A stretch of DNA of 64,000 bases from DATFVJ01 sp035517695. GTDB taxonomy: Bacteria; Actinomycetota; Actinomycetes; Streptosporangiales; Streptosporangiaceae. Shown here in pieces: positions 41,205 to 50,310 of the stretch (its first letter is position 1; each line of letters starts with the position of its first letter). Location of the stretch: contig DATIYI010000423.1 of assembly GCA_035517695.1 (NCBI GenBank), positions 1 to 64,000 of the forward strand. The letters run 5' to 3'. The notes beneath the pieces are model-generated. The model was not told the DNA's origin. It ran no database searches and saw only the letters and a list, made by a program, of their open reading frames with translations. Position numbers and translations under genes: made by a program.

Positions 41205-44200
41205 TCAGGCGCTGGTGTGCGGAAGCGTGCTCGTCGTGACCAACGTGCGGATCGCACGCAGCGCGACGGACAGCGTCGCCACATTGAACCGCTCGCTCTC
41301 CCAGATCTCAGCGAGCGTCTGCCTGGCTCGTGCGACTGCTGACGCGTTGTGGTCCGCCCAGGCCGCAAGCCGCTCCTCCGGCGTGCCCGAGCCACTGACC
41401 ACAAGGACGTCGCCGGTCAGCGCGGCGTGCGCCGCGTAGAGGTCGTCGCGCAGCGCCGCGCGCGCCATGGTGTTCCACCGATCGTCCTTGGGCAGCGCGA
41501 TGATCCGCTCCCTAAGCCGGGTAATCTGCAGCCGGTCGGCCAGATCGAAATAGACTTCGGCGACCTCATCGACGTCACGTTTGCCGGCGGCCGCGATCTC
41601 CACGATGTCAAAGGTCGAGTAGGCGGGGACCATCGCGGCCGCCTGTTCGGCCAGTTCGAGCGGCACACCACGCGCGGTAAACGAGTCGCGGCGCTCGTCA
41701 AATCCGGACAGGTCCCGACCGGTAAGCAGCTTCGGCAGCCCGGACCCGATGGTAACCACGCCGTCGGCGAAAAAGTCGATGGTCGATCGGATAGGCAGCG
41801 GCGGACGCCGGCCAATCAGCAGCCACCGCGCCGCGCGCTCGATCAGCTTGCGGCCCTCAAGCAGCAGCGATACCTGGGTGGCCACCTCCACCCGGCCGTC
41901 GAGCGCCTCGACCGATTCCCAGAACGCCGGCATGCCGAATACCTGACGGGCGACAAGCCAGGCGCGCGCCAGGTCCGGCCCGGATGCGCCGGTTTCCTCG
42001 TTGAGCCGGAAAGCGAACGTGGTGCCGGACCGATCCACTATCTCGTTCACCACGCTACTTGTGATGATCTCCCCGCAGAGGGGGTGGCCGGGCATCCGGT
42101 CCGCGTATCGCTCGCGCAGCGGATGCGGGAAGTACTCGGCCAGCTCGCGCCCTAGGTATTCGTCGGCAGGCAGGTCTGAGGCGACAAGCTCCTCGGTCAG
42201 GACGATCTTGGTGTAGGCCAGCAGCGTCGCGAACTCCGGCGCCGTCAGACCGAGCCCCGCGGAACGCCGCTCGGCGATGACCTTGTCGGTCGGCAGGTAT
42301 TCGAGCCGCCGCCGCAGCACTGCGTCCCTTTCCAGCTTGCGGATGTAGCGCGCGTGCACGTGCAGCATGGATGCCGCCTGCGCGCGTGCCGCGGCCAGGC
42401 AGGCGTTTTGCTGGTAGTTGTGCTTTAGCACCAGGCGCGCGACCTCGTCGGTCATCTGTTGCAGCAGCTCGTCACGCTGCGGGGTTGCCAGCTCGCCGTC
42501 ACGCACGGCGCCGTTCAGCAAGATCTTGATGTTGACCTCGTGGTCGGAGGTATCGACGCCGGCCGAGTTATCTATGAAGTCGGTATTGATCAGGCCGCCC
42601 GCGAGCGCATATTCGATGCGGGCCGCCTGGGTGAGACCGAGGTTCCCGCCCTCGGCGACGACCCTGGCGCGTAGCTGCGTCGCGTCGATCCTGACCGCAT
42701 CGTTGGACCGGTCTGTGACCTCGGCGTGGCTCTCGCTCGTCGCCTTCACATACGTGCCGATCCCGCCGTTCCATAGCAGGTCGACAGGTGCGCAAAGGAT
42801 GGCCTTGACCAGCTCCTGCGGTGTCAGGGTGGCCGTTTGCTCGCCTAGCCCGAGAACGTTCCTGACCTGCGGGCTCACCGGAATCGATTTCAGGGTGCGC
42901 GACCATACCCCACCGCCGGCGGACATTAGCTCCTGCCGGTAATCCGCCCACGAGGAGCGCGGAAGTCGCATAAGCCTGGCCCGCTCGGCGAAGCTCACCG
43001 CCGGATCGGGGGCCGGATCGATGAAAATGTGCCTGTGGTCGAAGGCAGCCACCAGCTTGATCTGCTCCGAGAGGAGCATTCCGTTCCCGAACACGTCTCC
43101 GGACATGTCCCCGATGCCCACGACCTCGAATTCCTGGGTTGCCACATCGATGCCCAGGGCGCGGAAGTGATGCTTTACCGACTCCCAGGCACCACGCGCG
43201 GTGATCCCCATCTTCTTGTGGTCGTAGCCCGCGGAACCGCCAGACGCGAACGCGTCCCCGAGCCAGTACCCGTACTGGCTCGCGACCTCGTTGGCCAGAT
43301 CGGAGAACGTCGCGGTGCCCTTGTCGGCCGCGACCACCAGGTAAGGATCGTCGCCGTCCTGACGAACCACGTCGGGGGGCGGAACCACCTCACCGCGCTC
43401 AAGGTTGTCCGTCACGTCGAGCAAGCCACTGACAAAGAGCTTGTAGCAAGCAGTTCCCTCGGCCAGCCAGGCCTCACGATCGGCCGGACTCGGCAGTTGC
43501 TTGCAGACGAACCCGCCCTTCGCGCCGGCCGGCACGATCACCGCGTTCTTCACCTGCTGCGCCTTGACCAGGCCGAGGATCTCGGTACGGAAATCCTCAC
43601 GCCTATCCGACCAGCGCAGCCCGCCACGCGCGACCCGGCCGAACCTCAGATGAACGCCCTCAAGGCGCGGCGAGTAGACGAATACCTCGAACCGCGGCCG
43701 CGGCGCCGGCAGGTCGGGCGCCTGCTGCGGATCCAGCTTCAATACCAGATAAGGCTTGTATTCAGCAGCGTCGCTAACCTGGCCCTGCTGATCCGGGGGG
43801 GCACCGCGCTGCCCGGGGGACACCCCCGGACCCCCGATGGCCCGGTCCCCCCGCTGGCCCTGCTGATCCGGGGGGGCGACCCCCCGGTCCCCCCGCTGGA
43901 AGTAGTTCGTGCGCAAGGTGGCATGGACCAGGGTCAGGTAGGAACGCATAATGCGGTCCTCATCGAGGCTCGCCACCTCATCAAGCAAGCCGGTGATCTC
44001 TTCCGTGATCGCGTCGCTGCGCTCAGCTGGCCCGTCACCGCTGTCGTAACCAGCGGGGCCATGGCCCATGCCCGGCTGGCACGCTGGATCGAATCTGGAC
44101 TCGAAAAGAAGGACGAGCAATCTCGCCACGGCCGGGTTCGACCGGAGCACGCGCTCGATGTATTCCTGACTGAACGCACTGCCCGCCTGTCGCAGGTATC

Positions 44201-46382
44201 TCGCATACGCCCGTAGCACCACGACCTGCCGCCACGACAGGCTCGCGTCGAGAACAAGCGCGTTGAAGCCGTCGTCTTCCACCTCACCTTGCCAGAGCGC
44301 GGTCAGGGCGTCCTCGAACAGGTTCTTGGCGGAGGCTCCCGCGGGCCGCCGGCCGACCGGTTGGCGGCGTAGCCCGAAATCGTAGATCCAGAACCTAGCC
44401 GGGATGGCGATCGAGCCCTCAGTGCCGTCATCGCTGGCGAGCACGTGCCCCCCGGGGCCATCGGGATCCTTGAAATCCAAGGCTCGCGCGCTGAACTCGT
44501 AGGGCCGCTCATCGATCACCTCCACTCCCATGTGCTGAAGCTCGGGCAGCACGTCGGAAAGGACGATGCGCGACGTTGCCCGGTACACCTTGAGCCGCTC
44601 CTCGCCCGGCCCGGCGCCTGGAGGCTCGTACAAGTCAACGCTGAAGACGCCGCCAGACTCGGCGAGCCGCGCGACCCGCATCAGGTCGGCGACGGCTGCC
44701 GCTGCGGGCACGGCCGCCTTGTAGCCCTCAGGGATCATCCGACGGGCGATCCGCGTCAGCTGAGCCCCTATCTGGGACCCGAGTTGCGCCTCGGCCTCGT
44801 CGGCGAGGTCCTCGTCCCACGACCTGGCCGCGGTGGCCACCGCGCGCTCAAGTTCCTCCGCGTTAACCCGGGGCATGGGCACGCCGCGCTCACCGCGCAC
44901 CACGATGTGCAGCCTGGCGAGGGCCGCATCGCCGATCATCGCGCTGTAGTCAACGGTCTTGCCGTTCAGCGCGGCGCGCAGGATCTCGGTCGCGCGTAGC
45001 CGCACGTTCGTCGTGTACCTGTCCCGCGGTAGGTACACCATGCAGGACATGTAGCGCCCGTACACATCCCTGCGCAGGAAGAGCCTCGTCTGCTTGCGCT
45101 CACGCAGCCGCAGCACGCCGAGCGCGATCGGCAGCAGCTCATCGACGGAGATCTGGAATAGCTCCTCGCGAGGGTAGGTCTCCAGAATCTCGACCATGTC
45201 CTTGCCGTCGTGGCTGGCAGGCGACAGTCCGGCGCGCTGCAGCACCTCAGCCAGCTTTTGCCGCAATACTGGTATCCGCGCCACACTCTCGGTATATGCC
45301 GCGTGACTGTACAGGCCGAGGAACCTGTACTCCCCCACCACCTCACCGCTTTCGCTGAACTTCTTGACCGCGATGTAGTCGAGGTAGTTGGGGCGGTACA
45401 CGGTCGCACGCGAATTGGCCTTGGTCAGGACGAGCAGCCGGCGCTCCCTCGCTTTCGCCCGCACCTCAGGCGGCAACGAGGCGAAGGATTCCGAGCGCTG
45501 TTTGTCATGACGCAAGATTCCCAGGCCGGTGCCTGGCACCGCGCACAAGGCACCACCATTTGGCCCTGCGGGCCCGGCCGGCTCGGTCACGAGGTCATAC
45601 TCGCGGCAGCCGAGGAACGTGAAGTGACCATCGGCGAGCCAGCGCAGTAGTTCCTGGCCCTCGGCGAGCTCGGCGACGGGCAGTGCGGCAACTCCCGGTT
45701 CCGGCGGCTCACTGCCGAGCGCGTCCGCGAGCTGGATCGCCGCCGACGCCATGCGCTGGCCATCCTCAGCCACCACCGCCACGTCGGCGAGCACCCGGCG
45801 CAGATGATCCTCAAGCCCCGCGGGCGGCGAGGCCGACCTGCCGGCCTCGATATGCATCCACGCCTCTGACTGCTCGTCGGGAGCGCCGGAATGGCCATAG
45901 ACCTGGCCGCATATCTCGCGCAGCTCACCGGCGATATTGCGGCGGACCCGCAGCTGCGGGTGGATCAGCACGTTGATGCCAAGATCGTGACGGCTGAGTT
46001 CCATGGTCAGCGAGTCGACGAGGAAAGGCATGTCGTCCGTGACAATGTCAATCAGGATCCTGCCAGGCTCCAGCCCGATCGCAGCTACCTCGGCAAGCTC
46101 GCCGCGGACGCGGACAAGCGCACGGCCCGGCGGCCGGTGAGCGCCGAACCTGGCGTGCTCAGTGGCTACCGCGGCCACCCGCGCCGGGTCGCGCCCGGCC
46201 AGATCCTCCGGAGCTACATGGCGGTAGTAGAGGCGGAAGTACTCGAAGAGATCTTCCGGCACGGGGCTCAGGTCGCGCACCCTGCCGCCGACAGCAGAGT
46301 CCGCCGTAGGCGGCACCTCCGCGCCACCCCGCGCTGCCTCCCGCAGCACCGCGTCCTTTTCCGCGTCGAGACTTACCGCCAT
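41205..46382 (-). CDS. gdh: NAD-specific glutamate dehydrogenase, large (180 kDa-type)
   Basis: A 1725-residue enzyme that oxidises glutamate to 2-oxoglutarate and ammonia. The N-terminal 700 residues hold ACT-like regulatory domains; the catalytic domain begins near 870 (YLVLKLDPQQAP, RFEVFVYSPRLEGVHLRFGR) and contains the lysine in VIVPAGAKGGFVCKQLP and the substrate region QLRARVVAEGGNLGLTQAAR. The C-terminal 450 residues are the family-specific tail. A 40-residue repeat insert lies at about 827-867. The ATG at 46382 has AAAGGAG 7 bases upstream; this site comes from the end of a tryptophan dioxygenase remnant. Confidence 0.94.
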   Translation of the reverse strand: MAVSLDAEKDAVLREAARGGAEVPPTADSAVGGRVRDLSPVPEDLFEYFRLYYRHVAPEDLAGRDPARVAAVATEHARFGAHRPPGRALVRVRGELAEVAAIGLEPGRILIDIVTDDMPFLVDSLTMELSRHDLGINVLIHPQLRVRRNIAGELREICGQVYGHSGAPDEQSEAWMHIEAGRSASPPAGLEDHLRRVLADVAVVAEDGQRMASAAIQLADALGSEPPEPGVAALPVAELAEGQELLRWLADGHFTFLGCREYDLVTEPAGPAGPNGGALCAVPGTGLGILRHDKQRSESFASLPPEVRAKARERRLLVLTKANSRATVYRPNYLDYIAVKKFSESGEVVGEYRFLGLYSHAAYTESVARIPVLRQKLAEVLQRAGLSPASHDGKDMVEILETYPREELFQISVDELLPIALGVLRLRERKQTRLFLRRDVYGRYMSCMVYLPRDRYTTNVRLRATEILRAALNGKTVDYSAMIGDAALARLHIVVRGERGVPMPRVNAEELERAVATAARSWDEDLADEAEAQLGSQIGAQLTRIARRMIPEGYKAAVPAAAAVADLMRVARLAESGGVFSVDLYEPPGAGPGEERLKVYRATSRIVLSDVLPELQHMGVEVIDERPYEFSARALDFKDPDGPGGHVLASDDGTEGSIAIPARFWIYDFGLRRQPVGRRPAGASAKNLFEDALTALWQGEVEDDGFNALVLDASLSWRQVVVLRAYARYLRQAGSAFSQEYIERVLRSNPAVARLLVLLFESRFDPACQPGMGHGPAGYDSGDGPAERSDAITEEITGLLDEVASLDEDRIMRSYLTLVHATLRTNYFQRGDRGVAPPDQQGQRGDRAIGGPGVSPGQRGAPPDQQGQVSDAAEYKPYLVLKLDPQQAPDLPAPRPRFEVFVYSPRLEGVHLRFGRVARGGLRWSDRREDFRTEILGLVKAQQVKNAVIVPAGAKGGFVCKQLPSPADREAWLAEGTACYKLFVSGLLDVTDNLERGEVVPPPDVVRQDGDDPYLVVAADKGTATFSDLANEVASQYGYWLGDAFASGGSAGYDHKKMGITARGAWESVKHHFRALGIDVATQEFEVVGIGDMSGDVFGNGMLLSEQIKLVAAFDHRHIFIDPAPDPAVSFAERARLMRLPRSSWADYRQELMSAGGGVWSRTLKSIPVSPQVRNVLGLGEQTATLTPQELVKAILCAPVDLLWNGGIGTYVKATSESHAEVTDRSNDAVRIDATQLRARVVAEGGNLGLTQAARIEYALAGGLINTDFIDNSAGVDTSDHEVNIKILLNGAVRDGELATPQRDELLQQMTDEVARLVLKHNYQQNACLAAARAQAASMLHVHARYIRKLERDAVLRRRLEYLPTDKVIAERRSAGLGLTAPEFATLLAYTKIVLTEELVASDLPADEYLGRELAEYFPHPLRERYADRMPGHPLCGEIITSSVVNEIVDRSGTTFAFRLNEETGASGPDLARAWLVARQVFGMPAFWESVEALDGRVEVATQVSLLLEGRKLIERAARWLLIGRRPPLPIRSTIDFFADGVVTIGSGLPKLLTGRDLSGFDERRDSFTARGVPLELAEQAAAMVPAYSTFDIVEIAAAGKRDVDEVAEVYFDLADRLQITRLRERIIALPKDDRWNTMARAALRDDLYAAHAALTGDVLVVSGSGTPEERLAAWADHNASAVARARQTLAEIWESERFNVATLSVALRAIRTLVTTSTLPHTSA
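43779..43900. repeat. GC-rich palindromic repeat inserted in gdh
   Basis: CTGGCCCTGCTGATCCGGGG occurs at 43779 and again at about 43854, followed by G/C runs such as GGGGGCGACCCCCC. The segment is in frame and codes for QRGDRGVAPPDQQGQRGDR, then a diverged copy. It matches the style of repeats at 4141 and 11410. Confidence 0.8.
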
Positions 46383-46386
46383 TGCC

Positions 46387-46578
46387 CTACTCCTTTGCAA
46401 ACCACAGCTCGTACGCCTGGTGCACGGTGCTGAAGAGCAACTCGTCGCGGGCGTGCGGGTCCGCCTGAGGCACCTGCTGATCAAGCAGGCCTGGCAGCCG
46501 CGGGTAGCTGCCGTAGCCGTGGACACCGCCCTCTTCTCCATAGCGGCGGCCCGCTCCTATCAGCGCCCCACCGCCCAT
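46387..46578 (-). pseudogene. Tryptophan 2,3-dioxygenase N-terminal remnant
   Basis: Sixty-three codons starting MGGGALIGAGRRYGEEGG, then YGSYPRLPGLLDQQVPQADP and LLFSTVHQAYELWFAKE followed by TAG. This is the N-terminal substrate-binding part of TDO (family pattern: YGSYLRLPxLLxxQ and ELLFIxxHQxYELWFKQ). The remaining 200 residues, including the haem ligand, are missing. Its start lies one base after the stop of acetoacetyl-CoA synthetase. The final AAG GAG codons serve as the ribosome binding site for gdh. Confidence 0.82.
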
Positions 46579-46579
46579 G

Positions 46580-48757
46580 TCAGTTCTCCCGCTCGGCTTC
46601 GCCGCTCGTCCCTGCTGCGCCTCCCGGCTCCGCCCGGAAGTAATCAAGTACCTCGGGGTTGGCGAGCGCGTCGGGGTCGGCCGCCTCGGCGATCGGTGTG
46701 CCAAGGAGGATCTTCCGCACCGGTACCTCGAGCTTCTTACCTGACAGAGTCCGCGGGATGCCGGGCACCTGATGGATCTCGTCGGGCACATGTCGTGGTG
46801 AGAGCCCTGTCCGCAGAGCGGACCGGATCCTGTCGACCACGTCCGCATCGAGCGGCTTCCCCGCGGCCGGGACAAGATACAAGATCAGCCTGCCTTCCCT
46901 GCCAAGCCGTCCAGTGTCGATCACCAGGCTGTCGGCTACCTCACCGAAGCGTTCGACCACACGGTAGAACTCGCTGGTGCCCATCCGGACGCCGCCACGG
47001 TTGAGCGTGGCGTCCGACCTGCCGTAGATCACGCAGCTACCATCAGGCAGCACCTTGATCCAGTCGCCATGCCGCCATACACCCGGATACATCGCGAAGT
47101 AGCTGTCCCTGTAGCGCGTACCACCCGGGTCGTTCCAGAATCCAACCGGCATTGACGGCATGGGCACCGTGATCACCAACTCGCCGACTCCCCCTATGAG
47201 CGGCTTGCCATCCGGATCGTAAGCCTCGACCTTCGAACCAAGGCACCGGCCGGAGATCACACCGGCCCGCACAGGCAACAGCGGGCAAGGCCCGACGAAG
47301 CCGGTGCACAGATCGGTGCCGCCGGAGAACGACCCAAGCACCACGTTACGCTTCACCTGGTCATAGACCCAGTCGAACCCCTCGGGCGGCAGCGGCGAGC
47401 CGGTGGAGCCAACACCGCGCAGCGCGGTCAGGTCCAGTTCGCTGCCGGGGCGTAGCCCGGCCTTGGCGCAGGCGAGCAGGTACGGTGCGCCGGTGCCGAA
47501 ATACGTGACCCGGGTATCGGCGGCTAGCCGCCATAGCGCGTCGGTGCCCGGATAGGTCGCGCTGCCGTCATAGAGCACGACGGTGGCACCGGCCAGCAGC
47601 CCGGCCGCCAGGTAATTCCACATCATCCAGCCGGTCGTCGTGTACCAGAAGAACACGTCACCAGGACCGAGGTCCTGATGAAAGCTGATCGTCATGAGAT
47701 GTGCGAGCAGCACGCCGCCGTGCCCGTGCACGATTGGCTTGGGCAAGCCGGTTGTGCCGGAAGAAAAGAGCACCCACAGCGGGTGGTCGAATGGCACGTC
47801 AGCGAACTCGATGTCGGAGGCGCTCGCAGGTATGCCGACGCCATCCGGACGGCTGCGGATCCCGAGCTCATCCCAGCCGACCGCGGTCACGTCAGGCAGT
47901 ACCCGCTGCTCACCCGCGCCCGCACCCCAACTCCCGAACGGCCGCGCCGGGTGTTCCGCCCGGCCACCGCGGTCAAAGCCCGTTCGTTGGTAATCCACCG
48001 CGACCACGGCGCGCAGGTACGGCAGCGCCGCGACGATGGCGCCCACCGCGTCCGCGCGGTTGAAGATCTTCCCGCCGTAACGGTAGCCGTCCACCGCTAT
48101 CAGCACCTTCGGCTCGATCTGCGCGAACCTGTCGATGACGCTCGCCGCGCCGAAGTCGGGTGAACACGACGACCAGATCGCGCCAAGGCCGGTGACCGCG
48201 AGCATGGCGATCAGCGCCTCAGGTATGGTCGGTAGGTAGGCGGCGACACGATCGCCGCGGGCGACGCCGAGGGCGCGCAGCCCTGCTTGGACGCGCGCGA
48301 CTTCCGTGGCAAGCTCCCGATACGTGAGATTGGCGGCGTCGCCGGACTCGGACCGGAAGATCACGGCCGTCCGGTGCGGATCGGAAGCCGCCGACCGCAA
48401 TGCCACCCGCGCGTAGTTGACCGTGGCGCCGGCGAACCAGCGGACGTCCGGCATCGGGCCACCGGCAAGCGGCGGCCCGTCCCCGGGCCGTCCCGGCACG
48501 TCGAAGAACTCCCAGACCGACTGCCAGAACTCGCCCGGCTGGTCGACCGACCAGCGCCACAGTTCGTCGTAGCCGCCAAAGGTCAGCCCGCGTTCGGCGG
48601 CAAGCCAGCGCAGGAATTGGGTAACCCGCGCATGCGCGCGATCGGCTGGGCCGGGCGCCCAGAGCAGCTTTCCCTCGTGCGCGGGCGTGGCCGCAGGTGC
48701 CGGTGTCGTGGCCGGCGCAGACCCGGCGGGTGCGGCGAGGTCGTCGTCAGGTGACAT
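46580..48757 (-). CDS. Acetoacetyl-CoA synthetase
   Basis: A 725-residue AMP-forming enzyme that activates acetoacetate to acetoacetyl-CoA. The family N-terminal WAPGPADRAHARVTQFLRWL and GYDELWRWSVDQPGEFWQSV are followed by AMP-binding LFSSGTTGLPKPIVHGHGG, adenylate motif GVGSTGSPLPPEGFDWVYDQ and the catalytic lysine in RTLSGKKLEVPVRKILLG. It lies upstream of gdh and a tryptophan dioxygenase remnant on the same strand, suggesting a former operon. The start at 48757 (MSPDDDLAAPAG) is chosen for its Pro/Ala leader; earlier ATGs are possible. Confidence 0.9.
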   Translation of the reverse strand: MSPDDDLAAPAGSAPATTPAPAATPAHEGKLLWAPGPADRAHARVTQFLRWLAAERGLTFGGYDELWRWSVDQPGEFWQSVWEFFDVPGRPGDGPPLAGGPMPDVRWFAGATVNYARVALRSAASDPHRTAVIFRSESGDAANLTYRELATEVARVQAGLRALGVARGDRVAAYLPTIPEALIAMLAVTGLGAIWSSCSPDFGAASVIDRFAQIEPKVLIAVDGYRYGGKIFNRADAVGAIVAALPYLRAVVAVDYQRTGFDRGGRAEHPARPFGSWGAGAGEQRVLPDVTAVGWDELGIRSRPDGVGIPASASDIEFADVPFDHPLWVLFSSGTTGLPKPIVHGHGGVLLAHLMTISFHQDLGPGDVFFWYTTTGWMMWNYLAAGLLAGATVVLYDGSATYPGTDALWRLAADTRVTYFGTGAPYLLACAKAGLRPGSELDLTALRGVGSTGSPLPPEGFDWVYDQVKRNVVLGSFSGGTDLCTGFVGPCPLLPVRAGVISGRCLGSKVEAYDPDGKPLIGGVGELVITVPMPSMPVGFWNDPGGTRYRDSYFAMYPGVWRHGDWIKVLPDGSCVIYGRSDATLNRGGVRMGTSEFYRVVERFGEVADSLVIDTGRLGREGRLILYLVPAAGKPLDADVVDRIRSALRTGLSPRHVPDEIHQVPGIPRTLSGKKLEVPVRKILLGTPIAEAADPDALANPEVLDYFRAEPGGAAGTSGEAEREN

Positions 48758-49120
48758 AGGCCCCAGCATCGGGCCTGACAGGAGTCCGTGCAACGTGCCT
48801 GGCTCCGCGGGCCACCGCGTGGATGGGTGGACTAGGGCGTAGTAACCCGTCGGGGCGTCATCCCATGTCGACGATGGTCGCGAGGAGCCGATAGTGGGGC
48901 TATCGGCAAGACATGCCCACCTGCCCGAGCGCCGCAAATAGCCTCAGCGGTCCGCTGCTGACGGGCCGCCTCGGGTGCCGCGCGGATCCCGGCCGGGTGC
49001 GTCGGCGAGATGCGCAAGGTGGCCGCCAGCGCACGGGCCGGTGACGGTGTGCGGACCGGGCGTGATGAGCGATGATGAAGTGACAGGTCTCGACGAGGCT
49101 TCCGCTGTGAGGACTGGCGA
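48758..49120. other. Intergenic region between acetoacetyl-CoA synthetase and lipoprotein genes
   Basis: No convincing gene. GCCGATAG (48889-48896) faces CTATCGGC (48902-48909), a perfect 8-bp inverted repeat with a 5-base loop. GAGG lies 8 bases before the lipoprotein ATG. Confidence 0.5.
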
Positions 49121-50281
49121 ATGCTAGGCACCGGCACGACTCGCGCCTGTCCGGACGCACCGGACCGGGCAGATGACCTGGTCGGCTATCTCCGGCACGG
49201 ACCGCGTGAGCTTCCGCCTGGAATCCCTGGCGCTCCGGAGCGGCCCCCCACACGGCCCATCGTCTCGGCTCTTGCCTGTGTCGTTGCGCTCGCTGGGCTG
49301 CTGGTGGGGTGCCAGATCGTCAAGCCGAGCCCGAAACCGGCAATCACCGCTGCGGCACCGTCGGCGTCGGGAACCCACACCGCGCCGTCGCCGCACGCCA
49401 AGACGTCGCCGCCGGCCAGCCACGCCCAGACGTCGCTGCCGGCCAGCCACGCCAAGACGTCGCCGCCGGCCAGCCGGCCAGCGCCGCGCCCGACCTCCAG
49501 CGGCGGCCTGCCGGTCTTACCCGCCACTTCTGGCCAGCTGTCCGTTCAAGTCAGCAGCCGGGTATTCGCCGTCCGCACGCTGCAAATCGGCGTCGTCGTG
49601 CAGACGCCCCAGGCCCACACGTTGCAGCAGACACTGACCGGAGCGATATCTGTCGCGCGTGACGGGACGCTCACGGGAAACGCCGTCGCCACCGCGGACA
49701 GGTTCAACGGCGTGCACGTCCGCGCACCCGCCGTATTCCTGACCGGCAGCCGCATCTACTTCGCGCCGCCGGCGAACCTCATGCCCGCGGGTAAGACCTG
49801 GACACAGATCACTCCGGCTGTGCCGAACGGCCGTGCTTCTTACGCGGCGAGGCAGGCCGCCTACGTCCTTTACGCCAGCGCGACAAGCTGGAACCTGCTC
49901 AGGTACGCGATGGACAGCGCGCGACCACACTGGTCGGGAACCGGAGCGTCAGCTCGGGCGAACATGTCGGGCACTGTGCTGCTCGCGACTGCCCTGCCCC
50001 ATGCCACACCTGGAGCGCACGACGCGGTCATCACGTTCGCTGGACCCGGCACCACGGAGGCGACCTGGCATGTCGTGCTCGACTCGCGCCTGCTGCCGGT
50101 GAGCTGTGTCATCACCGCCTACTCGCCGGACCTTGGCCCGATTACCGCGGACGTGACCTACTCCGACTGGGGTACCCAGGTGCAAGCGACGCCACCGCCC
50201 GCGCAGGACGTGGCGACGTATTCAGACCTGCCCCCCTACCTGCGCGAGGTCTCAGGTAGCTCGGCGGGGCAGCCGGGTTAG
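49121..50281 (+). CDS. Lipoprotein of unknown function
   Basis: A 386-residue lipoprotein with lipobox VALAGLLVGC at about residue 64, after a 45-residue cytoplasmic extension. A Ser/Pro/His-rich spacer with ASHAKTSPP repeats (about 83-125) follows, then a beta-rich domain of about 235 residues (LQQTLTGAISVARDGTLTGN; TWHVVLDSRLLPVSCVITAY) that resembles the lipid-binding LppX/LprG group in style, but the match is weak. GAGGACTGGCGA supports the ATG at 49121. The gene ends inside a strong hairpin. Confidence 0.65.
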   Translation: MLGTGTTRACPDAPDRADDLVGYLRHGPRELPPGIPGAPERPPTRPIVSALACVVALAGLLVGCQIVKPSPKPAITAAAPSASGTHTAPSPHAKTSPPASHAQTSLPASHAKTSPPASRPAPRPTSSGGLPVLPATSGQLSVQVSSRVFAVRTLQIGVVVQTPQAHTLQQTLTGAISVARDGTLTGNAVATADRFNGVHVRAPAVFLTGSRIYFAPPANLMPAGKTWTQITPAVPNGRASYAARQAAYVLYASATSWNLLRYAMDSARPHWSGTGASARANMSGTVLLATALPHATPGAHDAVITFAGPGTTEATWHVVLDSRLLPVSCVITAYSPDLGPITADVTYSDWGTQVQATPPPAQDVATYSDLPPYLREVSGSSAGQPG

Positions 50282-50298
50282 CCCCGGCTGCCCCGCCG
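50262..50298. terminator. 16-bp perfect stem-loop with a stop codon in the loop
   Basis: CGGCGGGGCAGCCGGG (50262-50277) is matched by CCCGGCTGCCCCGCCG (50283-50298) with a 5-base loop TTAGC. The TAG at 50279-50281 is the stop codon of the lipoprotein gene. The convergent gene ends at 50311, so the hairpin should act for both strands. Confidence 0.75.
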
Positions 50299-50310
50299 CG
50301 TCTGCGCGGC

